In this document: positions 1-6,224 of the stretch, in pieces
How positions within the stretch are numbered: the first letter of the stretch is position 1
How the letters are laid out: every line of letters starts with the position of its first letter
Notes under the pieces: model-generated
Seen by the model: only the letters and a program-made list of their open reading frames with translations
Databases searched by the model: none
What the model was told of the DNA's origin: nothing
From: DASUBN01 sp050261675
Lineage (GTDB): Bacteria > Pseudomonadota > Gammaproteobacteria > Natronospirales > REEB76
Direction of reading: 5' to 3'
NCBI GenBank assembly: GCA_050261675.1
Contig: JBLNDO010000036.1
Location: forward strand, 1-18,788
DNA: 18,788 bases
Made by a program: the position numbers and the translations under genes

Positions 1-1505
1 TCCTTGTGCACGATCACCGAAAGGGCGTCCACCCTGTCGCCGTTGATGAGCAGGTCGAGTTTCACCAGGGGGGCCGCCTGGAAGCGCTCGAAGCTGTAGT
101 CGAAGGACGCATAGCCGCGACTGACCGATTTCAGGCGGTCGAAGAAATCCATCACCACCTCGTTCAGCGGCATCTCATAGGAGAGTGCCACCTGGCTGCC
201 GTGGTAGAGCATCTTCTTCTGTACCCCACGCTTCTCCTGGCACAGGGTCATGACGTTGCCCACATACTGCTGCGGCACCAGGATGTTGGCGGTGATGATG
301 GGCTCGCGGATCTCGTCGATACGGTCCACCGGCGGCAGCTTCGAGGGGTTGTCCACGTACAGCGTCTCGCCGGCGGTGGTCTGCACCTCGTACACGACCG
401 TCGGGGCGGTGGTGATGAGGTTCAGGTTGTACTCGCGCTCCAGGCGCTCCTGCACGATCTCCATGTGCAGCATGCCGAGGAAGCCGCAGCGGAAGCCGAA
501 ACCCAGCGCCGTGGAGGTCTCGGGTTCGAAGTGCAGGGCGGAATCATTGAGGCGCAGCTTGCGCAGCGCCTCGCGGAAATTCTCGTAGTCGTCGGAACTC
601 ACCGGGAACAAGCCCGCGAACACCCGCGGCTGGACCTGCTTGAAGCCGGGCAGTGGCGCGGCGCAGAGCTTGTCGGAAGCCGTGATGGTATCGCCCACCG
701 GAGCGCCGTCGATCTCCTTGATGCCCGCGATGACGTAGCCCACCTCGCCCGTCACCAATACATCCTTGTCACGCATCTTGGGGGTGAAGATGCCCACCCG
801 ATCCACCTCGTAGGCGCGGCCGGTGGACATCACCAGCATCTTCTGGCGCGGCCTGAGGCTGCCGTTCACCACGCGAACCAGCGAGACCACGCCCACGAAG
901 TTGTCGAACCAGGAATCGATGATGAGCGCCTGCAAGGGGCCGGTTTCGCTGCCTTTGGGCGGCGGGATGCGCTTCACCAGCTCTTCAAGCAAGTCGGCCA
1001 CGCCCACGCCGGTCTTGGCGCTGACACGCACCGCGTTCTGGGCCTCGATGCCGATGATTTCCTCGATTTCCTTGGCCACCTTCTCCGGGTCGGCATTGGG
1101 CAGGTCGATCTTGTTCAGCACCGGCATCACTTCGAGCCCCTGCTCCAGGGCCGTGTAGCAATTGGCGACGCTCTGGGCCTCCACGCCCTGGGAGCAGTCC
1201 ACCACCAGGAGCGCGCCCTCGCAGGCGGCGAGCGAACGGGAAACCTCGTAGGAGAAATCCACGTGGCCCGGCGTGTCGATGAAATTGAGCTGGTAGCTTT
1301 GGCCGTCCCTGGACTTGTACTGCAGGGAAACGCTCTGGGCCTTGATGGTGATGCCGCGCTCTCGCTCGATGGGATTGGAGTCCAGCACCTGCTCCTCCAT
1401 CTCGCGGGCCTCCAGCCCACCGCACATCTGGATGAAGCGGTCGGCGAGCGTGGATTTGCCGTGGTCGATGTGGGCGATGATGGAGAAATTGCGGATGCGT
1501 TGCAT
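1..1505 (-). CDS. lepA: Elongation factor 4 (LepA), 3' end beyond the window
   Basis: Translation GTPase LepA/EF4, which binds the ribosome and remodels or back-translocates stalled elongation complexes and assists initiation. The minus-strand reading frame begins MQRIRNFSII and carries the G1 P-loop AHIDHGKST at residues 11-19, then the switch region with RERGITI, the G3 motif DTPGH and the G4 motif NKID, followed by the EF-G-like beta-barrel and domain III/V segments (FRCGFLGMLHMEI is typical of LepA). About 501 of roughly 600 residues are present; the C-terminal LepA-specific domain lies outside the window. The ATG at 1505-1503 is the only possible start, because no other start codon occurs before an in-frame stop upstream. 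No Shine-Dalgarno sequence precedes it. In many gammaproteobacteria lepA follows the rpoE/mucD operon, as here, but a terminator separates them. Identification is secure. Confidence 0.97.
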   Translation of the reverse strand, partial: MQRIRNFSIIAHIDHGKSTLADRFIQMCGGLEAREMEEQVLDSNPIERERGITIKAQSVSLQYKSRDGQSYQLNFIDTPGHVDFSYEVSRSLAACEGALLVVDCSQGVEAQSVANCYTALEQGLEVMPVLNKIDLPNADPEKVAKEIEEIIGIEAQNAVRVSAKTGVGVADLLEELVKRIPPPKGSETGPLQALIIDSWFDNFVGVVSLVRVVNGSLRPRQKMLVMSTGRAYEVDRVGIFTPKMRDKDVLVTGEVGYVIAGIKEIDGAPVGDTITASDKLCAAPLPGFKQVQPRVFAGLFPVSSDDYENFREALRKLRLNDSALHFEPETSTALGFGFRCGFLGMLHMEIVQERLEREYNLNLITTAPTVVYEVQTTAGETLYVDNPSKLPPVDRIDEIREPIITANILVPQQYVGNVMTLCQEKRGVQKKMLYHGSQVALSYEMPLNEVVMDFFDRLKSVSRGYASFDYSFERFQAAPLVKLDLLINGDRVDALSVIVHK

Positions 1506-1595
1506 GCTGCGGCGTAGTTCGCTGGATTCCGTGAGCTTCGACGCCGGAGGTGGTCGCCTGGAAGCCGGGCAGGGATTTTGAGGGCCCCGTCATAC

Positions 1596-1623
1596 CTGAA
1601 AAAGGGCCGAAAAGCCCTTTCAG
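1596..1623 (-). terminator. Rho-independent terminator after the rpoE operon
   Basis: On the minus strand a perfect 7-bp stem (AAAGGGC/GCCCTTT, 1620-1614 with 1607-1601) encloses a 6-nt loop. It ends in five T residues in a row, and outer CTG/CAG pairing can extend it across a small bulge. It lies 46 bp after the glutaredoxin stop and about 95 bp before the lepA start, so it should end the rpoE-rseA-PDZ-glutaredoxin transcript and leave lepA to its own promoter. I see no convincing lepA promoter in 1506-1595. Confidence 0.72.
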
Positions 1624-1665
1624 GACAGCGCATTATAGCGTTTCGGACCTTTCCAAACTATGACG

Positions 1666-1911
1666 CTAGAGCCCGGCTTTACGCTGAAAGTAGGCATCCA
1701 CGGCGGGCTCATCCAGGCGCGCCTCGCAAAGTTCCAGGCCCGCGCCGGTCAACACCGGCACCCGCAGGCCATAACGCTCCTTGAGACCCGGATCCTCGTC
1801 CACATTCACGAGCTGCACCTCCAGTTCGTCACCGTAGGCGACATAGAGGGCAGCGAGCATCTGCTCGCACAGGTGGCAACCCGGGCGGTGATACAGGACC
1901 AAGCCGGACAT
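1666..1911 (-). CDS. Small glutaredoxin-like thiol protein (DUF836/glutaredoxin family)
   Basis: An 81-residue cytoplasmic protein with a thioredoxin-fold N-terminus. A short beta strand (LVLYHR) is followed by the redox motif C12-H-L-C15, a helix, a second strand (VQLVNVDEDP), then RYGLRVPVL, whose cis-proline position (VPVL) is a thioredoxin-fold hallmark. The size and CxxC placement fit the DUF836 glutaredoxin family; the substrate is unknown. The ATG overlaps the stop of the PDZ gene by one base (TGATG), so translation is probably coupled. It is the last gene of the rpoE operon and is followed by a terminator. Similar small glutaredoxins are found beside lepA/mucD in other gammaproteobacteria, so membership in this operon is not unique. 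A role in envelope stress is only an inference. Confidence 0.85.
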   Translation of the reverse strand: MSGLVLYHRPGCHLCEQMLAALYVAYGDELEVQLVNVDEDPGLKERYGLRVPVLTGAGLELCEARLDEPAVDAYFQRKAGL

Positions 1912-2564
1912 CAGCGGTGCGGGGCGTCCAGGGGCAGGAAGAGATTGTTATTGGGGCGATGCACCAACACCGGAACCGGTCGGTCATGGGGCAGTTGGCG
2001 CAGGAGTTGGTGGAATTGGGCGGTACTGGTGATCTCGACGCCGTCCAAGCTGAGCACCACGTCACCGGCACGGAATCCCGCCTGCTGGCCGTTGCCCTGG
2101 CCGACGCTAAGCACCTTGATGCCGCCCTCGGCGATGCCGAGCTCATGGCGTTCCTCATCGGTCAAGGCACGGACCTTGAGCCCCGCGTCGGCGGTGCGCG
2201 GCGCCATGTCGCCGGTTTCAGGCGGCATCGCCGCCTGGGGTTGGATCTCGGCCGCGGCGGTATGGCCTGAACCCGTCTGCCGGGCGCCGGGGGCCACCCC
2301 CATGGAGGGGGTGTGAGCGTAACTGGATGGGGTGTTCTCGGCTTCTGTAGGTGCAGCAGTGGGGGCGTTGCCGGGCTCGTCCCGCGGCAGCACGGGGTGC
2401 TTCACCGGGACTGTCCCTGGCCTCATCTGGCCGTCGCTGGCAAGGGTCGGCGCACCATGCGCAACCGGCCCTTTGGTGTCGGTCGGGCTGTAGCCCAAAG
2501 CGGCGAACGGCGCCACCAGGACGCCGGCCACGAAAAACGCCAAATGAAGGCGTCGTGCTCCCAT
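1911..2564 (-). CDS. Secreted single-PDZ protein resembling the C-terminal PDZ of MucD/DegP, no protease domain
   Basis: A 217-residue predicted exported protein. Residues 1-24 look like a signal peptide: basic GARR, a hydrophobic core LAFFVAGVLVAPFAAL, and a possible cleavage site near ALG. Residues about 25-125 are a low-complexity linker rich in Pro, Ala, Thr and Gly. Residues about 128-213 form a PDZ domain: GLKVRALTDEER, then GGIKVLSVGQG, AGFRAGDVVLSLDGVEI, and a final strand VLVHRPNNNLFLPL. This layout matches the second PDZ of DegP/MucD/DegQ. There is no trypsin-like domain and no GNSGGP motif. It sits where mucD or rseB would be expected in a sigma-E operon. The 54-bp gap to rseA leaves no room for a lost protease domain, so this is not a simple frameshift. 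The ATG at 2564 has no Shine-Dalgarno; the upstream bases are pyrimidine-rich. The PDZ call is firm; function is unknown. Confidence 0.85.
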   Translation of the reverse strand: MGARRLHLAFFVAGVLVAPFAALGYSPTDTKGPVAHGAPTLASDGQMRPGTVPVKHPVLPRDEPGNAPTAAPTEAENTPSSYAHTPSMGVAPGARQTGSGHTAAAEIQPQAAMPPETGDMAPRTADAGLKVRALTDEERHELGIAEGGIKVLSVGQGNGQQAGFRAGDVVLSLDGVEITSTAQFHQLLRQLPHDRPVPVLVHRPNNNLFLPLDAPHR

Positions 2565-2594
2565 AAGGGAGGAAATTGTGGTGATTCGCCCTCA

Positions 2595-2612
2595 GGGCCG
2601 CAATAGCGGCCC
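2595..2612 (-). other. Hairpin between rseA and the PDZ gene
   Basis: A perfect 7-bp inverted repeat (GGGCCGC/GCGGCCC) with a 4-nt loop lies just after the rseA stop codon, within the 54-bp gap before the PDZ gene. No T tract follows on the minus strand, so it is not a typical intrinsic terminator. It could be an mRNA processing or stability element that sets different levels of RseA and the PDZ protein, or it could be chance in GC-rich DNA. Confidence 0.4.
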
Positions 2613-2618
2613 GGGAGA

Positions 2619-3224
2619 CTAGGGCTGGCGCGGGGTCTTGTGCTTCTTGGGAGGCGTTTTAGCGCTGTCCGGAGGCACCTGGCGGGGCACCGTGTAATAG
2701 GCCTGCTTGCCCCCCAGAGCCTGGGAAGCGCTCACGTCCTCCTGGTCCATGAGGGTGCTGCGCAGATCCGCCGGCGAAGGCTGGGCATTGCCGCTCCAGT
2801 CGCTGTTCAGCAGATCGTCCCGAACCGGATGGCTGTCGGCGCTGGCCAGGCCCGTGGGCACGATTTCCGCCGGGGCCGGAGACCCGTGCTGGGCGTCATA
2901 GCGCAGCCCGGTGATGCCCACCACCGCCACGGCGGCGGCCACGGCGAAGCCCGCAGCACCGCGCAGCAGCTTGCCGCGGAAGCTCTCGGTCGTCTCGGCC
3001 GGCGCCGATTCCTGGGAAATGGCCGCCATCACCCGGTCGGCCAAGCCGCGGGTATCCGCCTCCGGCAGGCCCTTGCGCATGGCCTCGCCGATCAGGTGGT
3101 AGCGTTCCCAGTGCAAGCGCAGGGATTTTTCCAGGCCGAAGCGCCGCAACAGCAGCTCGTGCTCGCCTTCGGGAAGCGCCTGGTCCGCCAGGGCGGAAAT
3201 CTGTTCGCGCAGTTTCTGGGTCAT
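2619..3224 (-). CDS. rseA: Anti-sigma-E factor RseA (MucA-like)
   Basis: Single-pass inner-membrane anti-sigma factor expected to hold RpoE inactive until regulated proteolysis. The 201-residue product has a cytoplasmic sigma-binding N-terminus (residues 1-70, with REQISALADQALPEGE and the aromatic LHWERYHLIGEAMRKG characteristic of RseA/MucA). A transmembrane helix lies at about 86-107, followed by a periplasmic tail of about 95 residues ending in a Pro/Lys-rich stretch. The frame can be extended to a TTG at 3248 overlapping the rpoE stop, giving 209 residues. I prefer the ATG at 3224-3222 because it is preceded by a purine-rich GAGAGA and matches the usual RseA N-terminus. It is directly downstream of rpoE. 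No rseB or rseC follows; a PDZ-only protein takes their place. Confidence 0.9.
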   Translation of the reverse strand: MTQKLREQISALADQALPEGEHELLLRRFGLEKSLRLHWERYHLIGEAMRKGLPEADTRGLADRVMAAISQESAPAETTESFRGKLLRGAAGFAVAAAVAVVGITGLRYDAQHGSPAPAEIVPTGLASADSHPVRDDLLNSDWSGNAQPSPADLRSTLMDQEDVSASQALGGKQAYYTVPRQVPPDSAKTPPKKHKTPRQP

Positions 3225-3244
3225 CTCTTTGGTCTCTCTCGTAC

Positions 3245-3853
3245 TCAATCCAACAGGGGCCGCAGCTTCTCGTCTATCGCCTCGCGGGCGCGGAAGATGC
3301 GGGATCGCACCGTACCCACCGGGCAGGACATCGCCTCGGCGATCTCCTCGTAACTCAGGCCCTCCAGCTCGCGCAGCACGATGGCGGTGCGCAGATCCTC
3401 GGGCAAATCGGCGATGGCCTGCTCCACCGTCCTCTGTATCTCGTCCGTCAGCAGCAGCCGTTCCGGCGTGTCCACGTCGCGAAGCCGCGCCTGGACGTCG
3501 TACTGCTCCGGATCCTGCAGATCCACCCCGTGTTCCAGGGGTCGCCGGCCTTCCGCCACCAAATGGTTCTTGGCCGTGTTGATGGCGATCCGGTACAGCC
3601 AGGTATAGAACGCGCTGTCGCCGCGGAAACCGTGGATGGCGCGGTAGGCCTTGATGAAGGCCTCCTGGGCCACGTCCAGGGCCTCGGCCTGGTTGTGCAC
3701 ATAGCGGGTGACCAACTTCACGATCTTGTGCTGGTACTTGCGGACCAGCAGGTCGAACGCGGACTTGTCGCCGCGCTGCACGCGCGCCACCAGGAGCTGG
3801 TCGGCGTCAGCCTTGCCAGGCTCTAATTGGGTCAGGGGCCTGGGCATGTTCAT
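3245..3853 (-). CDS. rpoE: RNA polymerase sigma-E factor (RpoE/AlgU)
   Basis: ECF sigma factor for envelope stress, 202 residues (family about 190-205). Sigma region 2 spans about 20-100: FDLLVRKYQHKIVKLV, then DVAQEAFIKAYRAIHGFRGDSAFYTWLYRIAINTAKN. Region 4 spans about 138-192: LPEDLRTAIVLRELEGLSYEEIAEAM and the helix-turn-helix with GTVRSRIFRAREAI. It begins a four-gene minus-strand operon and diverges from nadB, an arrangement shared with E. coli. Two possible starts lie two codons apart (ATG at 3853 and at 3847), neither with a clear ribosome-binding site. A sigma-E-type promoter just upstream suggests autoregulation with a very short leader. Confidence 0.96.
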   Translation of the reverse strand: MNMPRPLTQLEPGKADADQLLVARVQRGDKSAFDLLVRKYQHKIVKLVTRYVHNQAEALDVAQEAFIKAYRAIHGFRGDSAFYTWLYRIAINTAKNHLVAEGRRPLEHGVDLQDPEQYDVQARLRDVDTPERLLLTDEIQRTVEQAIADLPEDLRTAIVLRELEGLSYEEIAEAMSCPVGTVRSRIFRAREAIDEKLRPLLD

Positions 3854-3863
3854 GGTTCTGTCA

Positions 3864-3892
3864 TCATGGACCCCGTAGGGGGCTAAAAGTTC
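3864..3892 (-). promoter_or_regulatory. Candidate sigma-E autoregulatory promoter of rpoE
   Basis: On the minus strand GAACTT (3892-3887) is followed, after exactly 16 bp, by TCCATGA (3870-3864). ECF sigma-E/AlgU promoters have GAACTT, a 16-17-bp spacer and TCtgA or TCcaA. The -35 match is perfect and the -10 partial. Transcription would start near 3858-3856, only a few bases before the rpoE ATG, so the mRNA would be nearly leaderless. A sigma-70-like TATACT (3918-3913) farther upstream could be a second promoter but lacks a good -35. Confidence 0.42.
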
Positions 3893-3932
3893 GCCAAATC
3901 AGGGGGGATGCGAGTATATTTCGCGTCCTTCC

Positions 3933-3948
3933 GGGGCCCTTAAGCCCC
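3933..3948. promoter_or_regulatory. Inverted repeat in the rpoE/nadB divergent region
   Basis: GGGGC (3933-3937) and GCCCC (3944-3948) flank CCTTAA in the 150-bp divergent intergenic region. It could be an operator for either direction or a weak hairpin. In GC-rich DNA an arm of 5 bp is weak evidence. Confidence 0.22.
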
Positions 3949-3971
3949 CTGAGAGGCATTTTAACAGCCCC

Positions 3972-3987
3972 CCGGGCCCACGCCCGG
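3972..3987 (+). promoter_or_regulatory. GC-only hairpin just upstream of nadB
   Basis: CCGGGC (3972-3977) and GCCCGG (3982-3987) form a perfect 6-bp stem around a CCAC loop, ending 16 nt before the nadB ATG. The sequence between hairpin and start is C-rich with no Shine-Dalgarno. If nadB has a leader, this stem would sit where the ribosome binds and could limit translation. It matches no riboswitch I recognise. Confidence 0.3.
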
Positions 3988-4003
3988 CGCCCCCTAAACC
4001 CCC

Positions 4004-5641
4004 ATGCCCCAGACCGACCGTTTCGACGTACTCATTCTCGGCAGCGGCGCCGCCGGCCTGACCCTCGCCCTGCGCCTGCCCGCCCATCTCCGGGTCGGGT
4101 TGGTGTCCAAGGGACCCCTCTCGGAAGGCAGCACCCTCTACGCCCAGGGCGGCATCTCGGCGGTCCTGGACAAGACCGACTCCATCCAATCCCACATCGA
4201 GGACACGCTCAACGCCGGCGCCGGCCTCTGCGACCCGGCCACGGTGCGCTATGTGGTCGAACAGGGACCGGACTGCATCCGCTGGCTCATCCAGCAGGGC
4301 GTGAAATTCACCCGCGACGACGAAGGCCGGGATCCGGGCGCCTACCACCTCACCCGCGAGGGGGGCCACAGCCACCGCCGCGTGGTGCATGCGGCCGATG
4401 CCACCGGCCGGGAAATCGAAACCACCCTGGAACGCCTGGTTCGCAAACGGAAGAACGTCACCGTCCTGGAACATCACATCAGCGTGGATCTCATCACCGC
4501 CGCGAAAGTGGGCCTGGCGGAACCGCGTTGCCTGGGCGCGTATCTCCTCGACCGACGCAAGCAACAGGTGAAGACCGTGGCGGCGCGCCACGTGGTATTG
4601 GCCACGGGCGGCGCCAACAAGGTGTACCTCTACACCAGCAACCCGGACGGCTCCACGGGTGACGGCATCGCCATGGCCTGGCGCGCGGGCTGCCGCATGG
4701 GCAACATGGAATTCATGCAGTTCCACCCCACCTGCCTCTACCATCCGCATGCCAAGTCATTCCTGATCTCGGAAGCGGTGCGCGGCGAAGGCGGCAAGCT
4801 GCTGCTGCCGGACGGCACGCCCTTCATGAAGAAGTTCGACAAGCGCGGCGAACTCGCGCCGCGCGACATCGTGGCCCGGGCCATCGACCACGAGATGAAA
4901 CGCCTGGGGTCGGATCACGTGCTCCTCGACATCAGCCACCGGCCCGCCAAATTCATCCGCGAGCATTTCCCGACCATCCATGCCCGCTGCCTGGAATACG
5001 GTTATGACATGACCAAGGGCCCCATCCCGGTGGTGCCCGCGGCCCATTACACCTGCGGCGGCGTGCTCACCGATTTGAAGGGTCGCACGGACCTGCCGGG
5101 GCTTTATGCCGTCGGCGAGACCGCGTTCACGGGGCTGCACGGCGCCAACCGCATGGCCAGCAACTCGCTGTTGGAATGCGTGGTGTTCGGCACCGCGGCG
5201 GCCCAGGATATCGCCGCCCAGCAGGACGCGCACGGCAAGGCACCGAAGCTGCCCCGTTGGGATGAGAGCCGGGTCACGGATTCCGACGAAGAGGTGGTGG
5301 TATCCCACAACTGGAGCGAGCTGCGCCACTTCATGTGGGACTACGTGGGCATCGTGCGCACCAACAAGCGCCTGCGGCGCGCCCTTTCCCGGGCAGAACT
5401 CTTGCAGCACGAGATCGAGGAGTACTACGGCAACTTCCGCATCAACAGCGATCTCGTGGAGCTGCGCAACCTCACCCTGGTGGCACGACTCATTATCCAG
5501 TCTGCCCAAGCGCGCCGCGAAAGCCGCGGATTGCACTACACCCTGGATTATCCGGAAGCGAACAAGGGCCGCACGCCGCAGAACACCGTCCTGGTGCCGC
5601 CGAACTTCGCCGGAAGTGTCTTAAGGGTGCATTGGGCCTGA
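4004..5641 (+). CDS. nadB: L-aspartate oxidase (NadB)
   Basis: FAD enzyme that oxidises L-aspartate to iminoaspartate, the first step of de novo NAD synthesis (with NadA). It is 545 residues, close to the family length of about 535-540. The N-terminal Rossmann motif GSGAAG is at residues 13-18, followed by STLYAQGGISAV. Then come the substrate-binding segments REGGHSHRRVVHAADATG, EFMQFHPTCLYHP and LAPRDIVARAID. The signature YTCGGVLTDLKGRTD leads to GLHGANRMASNSLLE. These separate it from its paralogue SdhA in this window; no covalent-FAD histidine motif is present. The helical C-terminal domain is complete. It is transcribed alone, divergent from rpoE. The ATG is preceded by CCCCCTAAACCCCC with no ribosome-binding site. 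The stop codon lies within the first hairpin of the downstream repeat cluster. Confidence 0.97.
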   Translation: MPQTDRFDVLILGSGAAGLTLALRLPAHLRVGLVSKGPLSEGSTLYAQGGISAVLDKTDSIQSHIEDTLNAGAGLCDPATVRYVVEQGPDCIRWLIQQGVKFTRDDEGRDPGAYHLTREGGHSHRRVVHAADATGREIETTLERLVRKRKNVTVLEHHISVDLITAAKVGLAEPRCLGAYLLDRRKQQVKTVAARHVVLATGGANKVYLYTSNPDGSTGDGIAMAWRAGCRMGNMEFMQFHPTCLYHPHAKSFLISEAVRGEGGKLLLPDGTPFMKKFDKRGELAPRDIVARAIDHEMKRLGSDHVLLDISHRPAKFIREHFPTIHARCLEYGYDMTKGPIPVVPAAHYTCGGVLTDLKGRTDLPGLYAVGETAFTGLHGANRMASNSLLECVVFGTAAAQDIAAQQDAHGKAPKLPRWDESRVTDSDEEVVVSHNWSELRHFMWDYVGIVRTNKRLRRALSRAELLQHEIEEYYGNFRINSDLVELRNLTLVARLIIQSAQARRESRGLHYTLDYPEANKGRTPQNTVLVPPNFAGSVLRVHWA

Positions 5642-5789
5642 TGCATGCGTCAGGCGGGCGGACAGGGGTTGGAAGCGCAGCTTCCAACGGACATGCAGGG
5701 ATGCATGTCCTGGACCTTGAGCGCAGCAGGATGCGTAGCGAAAGGTGCGCCCCGGCTCGCAAACGGAGCGTGATGCGTAGCGAGCATCC
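5636..5789. repeat. REP-like cluster of three hairpins plus a short direct repeat between nadB and ygfX
   Basis: Three inverted repeats lie almost end to end. GCCTGA/TCAGGC (5636-5641 with 5650-5655) includes the nadB stop. GTTGGAAGC/GCTTCCAAC (5668-5676 with 5680-5688) has a 3-nt loop. GGACATGCA/TGCATGTCC (5689-5697 with 5702-5710) has a 4-nt loop. The last two have perfect 9-bp stems and abut. They are followed by a 12-bp direct repeat, GATGCGTAGCGA, at 5730-5741 and 5772-5783. The outer GGATGC (5729-5734) and GCATCC (5784-5789) can also pair. Lying between convergent genes is typical of REP/BIME-type elements, which stabilise or end transcripts. No coding function is supported. Only copies elsewhere in the genome would prove a repeat family. 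Confidence 0.6.
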
Positions 5790-6224
5790 TTAACTTTTCG
5801 GTGTGCCGTAGCGCAGTAGAACTTTCAGCCGTCGAAATCCTTCCGCCCGCACGCTGTCCTGCGCGAGCATCACCGCCCTGCGCTTCCCCTGTTCGTCCTT
5901 GAAATGGGCAATGACGAGCCAGGGGCTGAGATAGGCCTCGGGCTGGAGCGTCACCGCATGCTCGATGCCCAAACGGTCCGTGAGCGTCCACCCCATCTCC
6001 GGCGACCAGTGCAGACGCCTGGGCGTACGCTGGATATAGACGCGGGCATTCCAGAAAAAAGCGAAGATCACCGCGGCCGTGATGGCGGCGCGGTATTGCA
6101 GGGGGATGGGCAAGGGCGCGCTGACGGCGATGGCCGTCATGTGCATGATGCAGAGCAGGCTGACGATCATCCGCGAGGGGCGGATCAGGAGTTCAAGGGG
6201 TTCGCCGTAAGGCGTCGATGACAC
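5790..6224 (-). CDS. ygfX: YgfX/CptA-family inner-membrane protein
   Basis: Small membrane protein of the YgfX (CptA) family, almost always encoded beside sdhE. In E. coli it has been described as a toxin affecting MreB/FtsZ with SdhE (YgfY) as its partner, though that role is disputed. The 144-residue product has PLELLIRPSR, typical of the family N-terminus, two hydrophobic helices at about 19-40 and 47-65, then a soluble C-terminal part with LHWSPEMGWTLTDRLG and LSPWLVIAHF. I choose the GTG at 6224-6222, which lies inside sdhE (32-nt overlap), because GAGGA stands 8 nt upstream of it. The longer frame to 6296 merely reads through sdhE out of frame. It is the last gene of the SDH operon and faces nadB across the hairpin cluster. 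Confidence 0.8.
   Translation of the reverse strand: MSSTPYGEPLELLIRPSRMIVSLLCIMHMTAIAVSAPLPIPLQYRAAITAAVIFAFFWNARVYIQRTPRRLHWSPEMGWTLTDRLGIEHAVTLQPEAYLSPWLVIAHFKDEQGKRRAVMLAQDSVRAEGFRRLKVLLRYGTPKS

Noticed and set aside
6..1517. 503-codon open frame on the plus strand opposite lepA
   Set aside because: His/Gly/Val/Leu-rich translation without any family motif; it is the antisense mirror of a clear LepA in GC-rich DNA.
1911..2564. PDZ gene as a frameshifted mucD pseudogene
   Set aside because: No protease motifs in the surrounding frames, a proper signal peptide is present, and only 54 bp separate it from rseA.
3913..3920. Overlapping TATACT (minus) and TATATT (plus) as sigma-70 promoters for rpoE and nadB
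   Set aside because: Neither has a recognisable -35 at 16-18 bp; kept only as a possibility in the rpoE promoter entry.
5730..5783. CRISPR-like repeat GATGCGTAGCGA
   Set aside because: Only two 12-bp copies with one 30-bp interval; no array, no cas genes.
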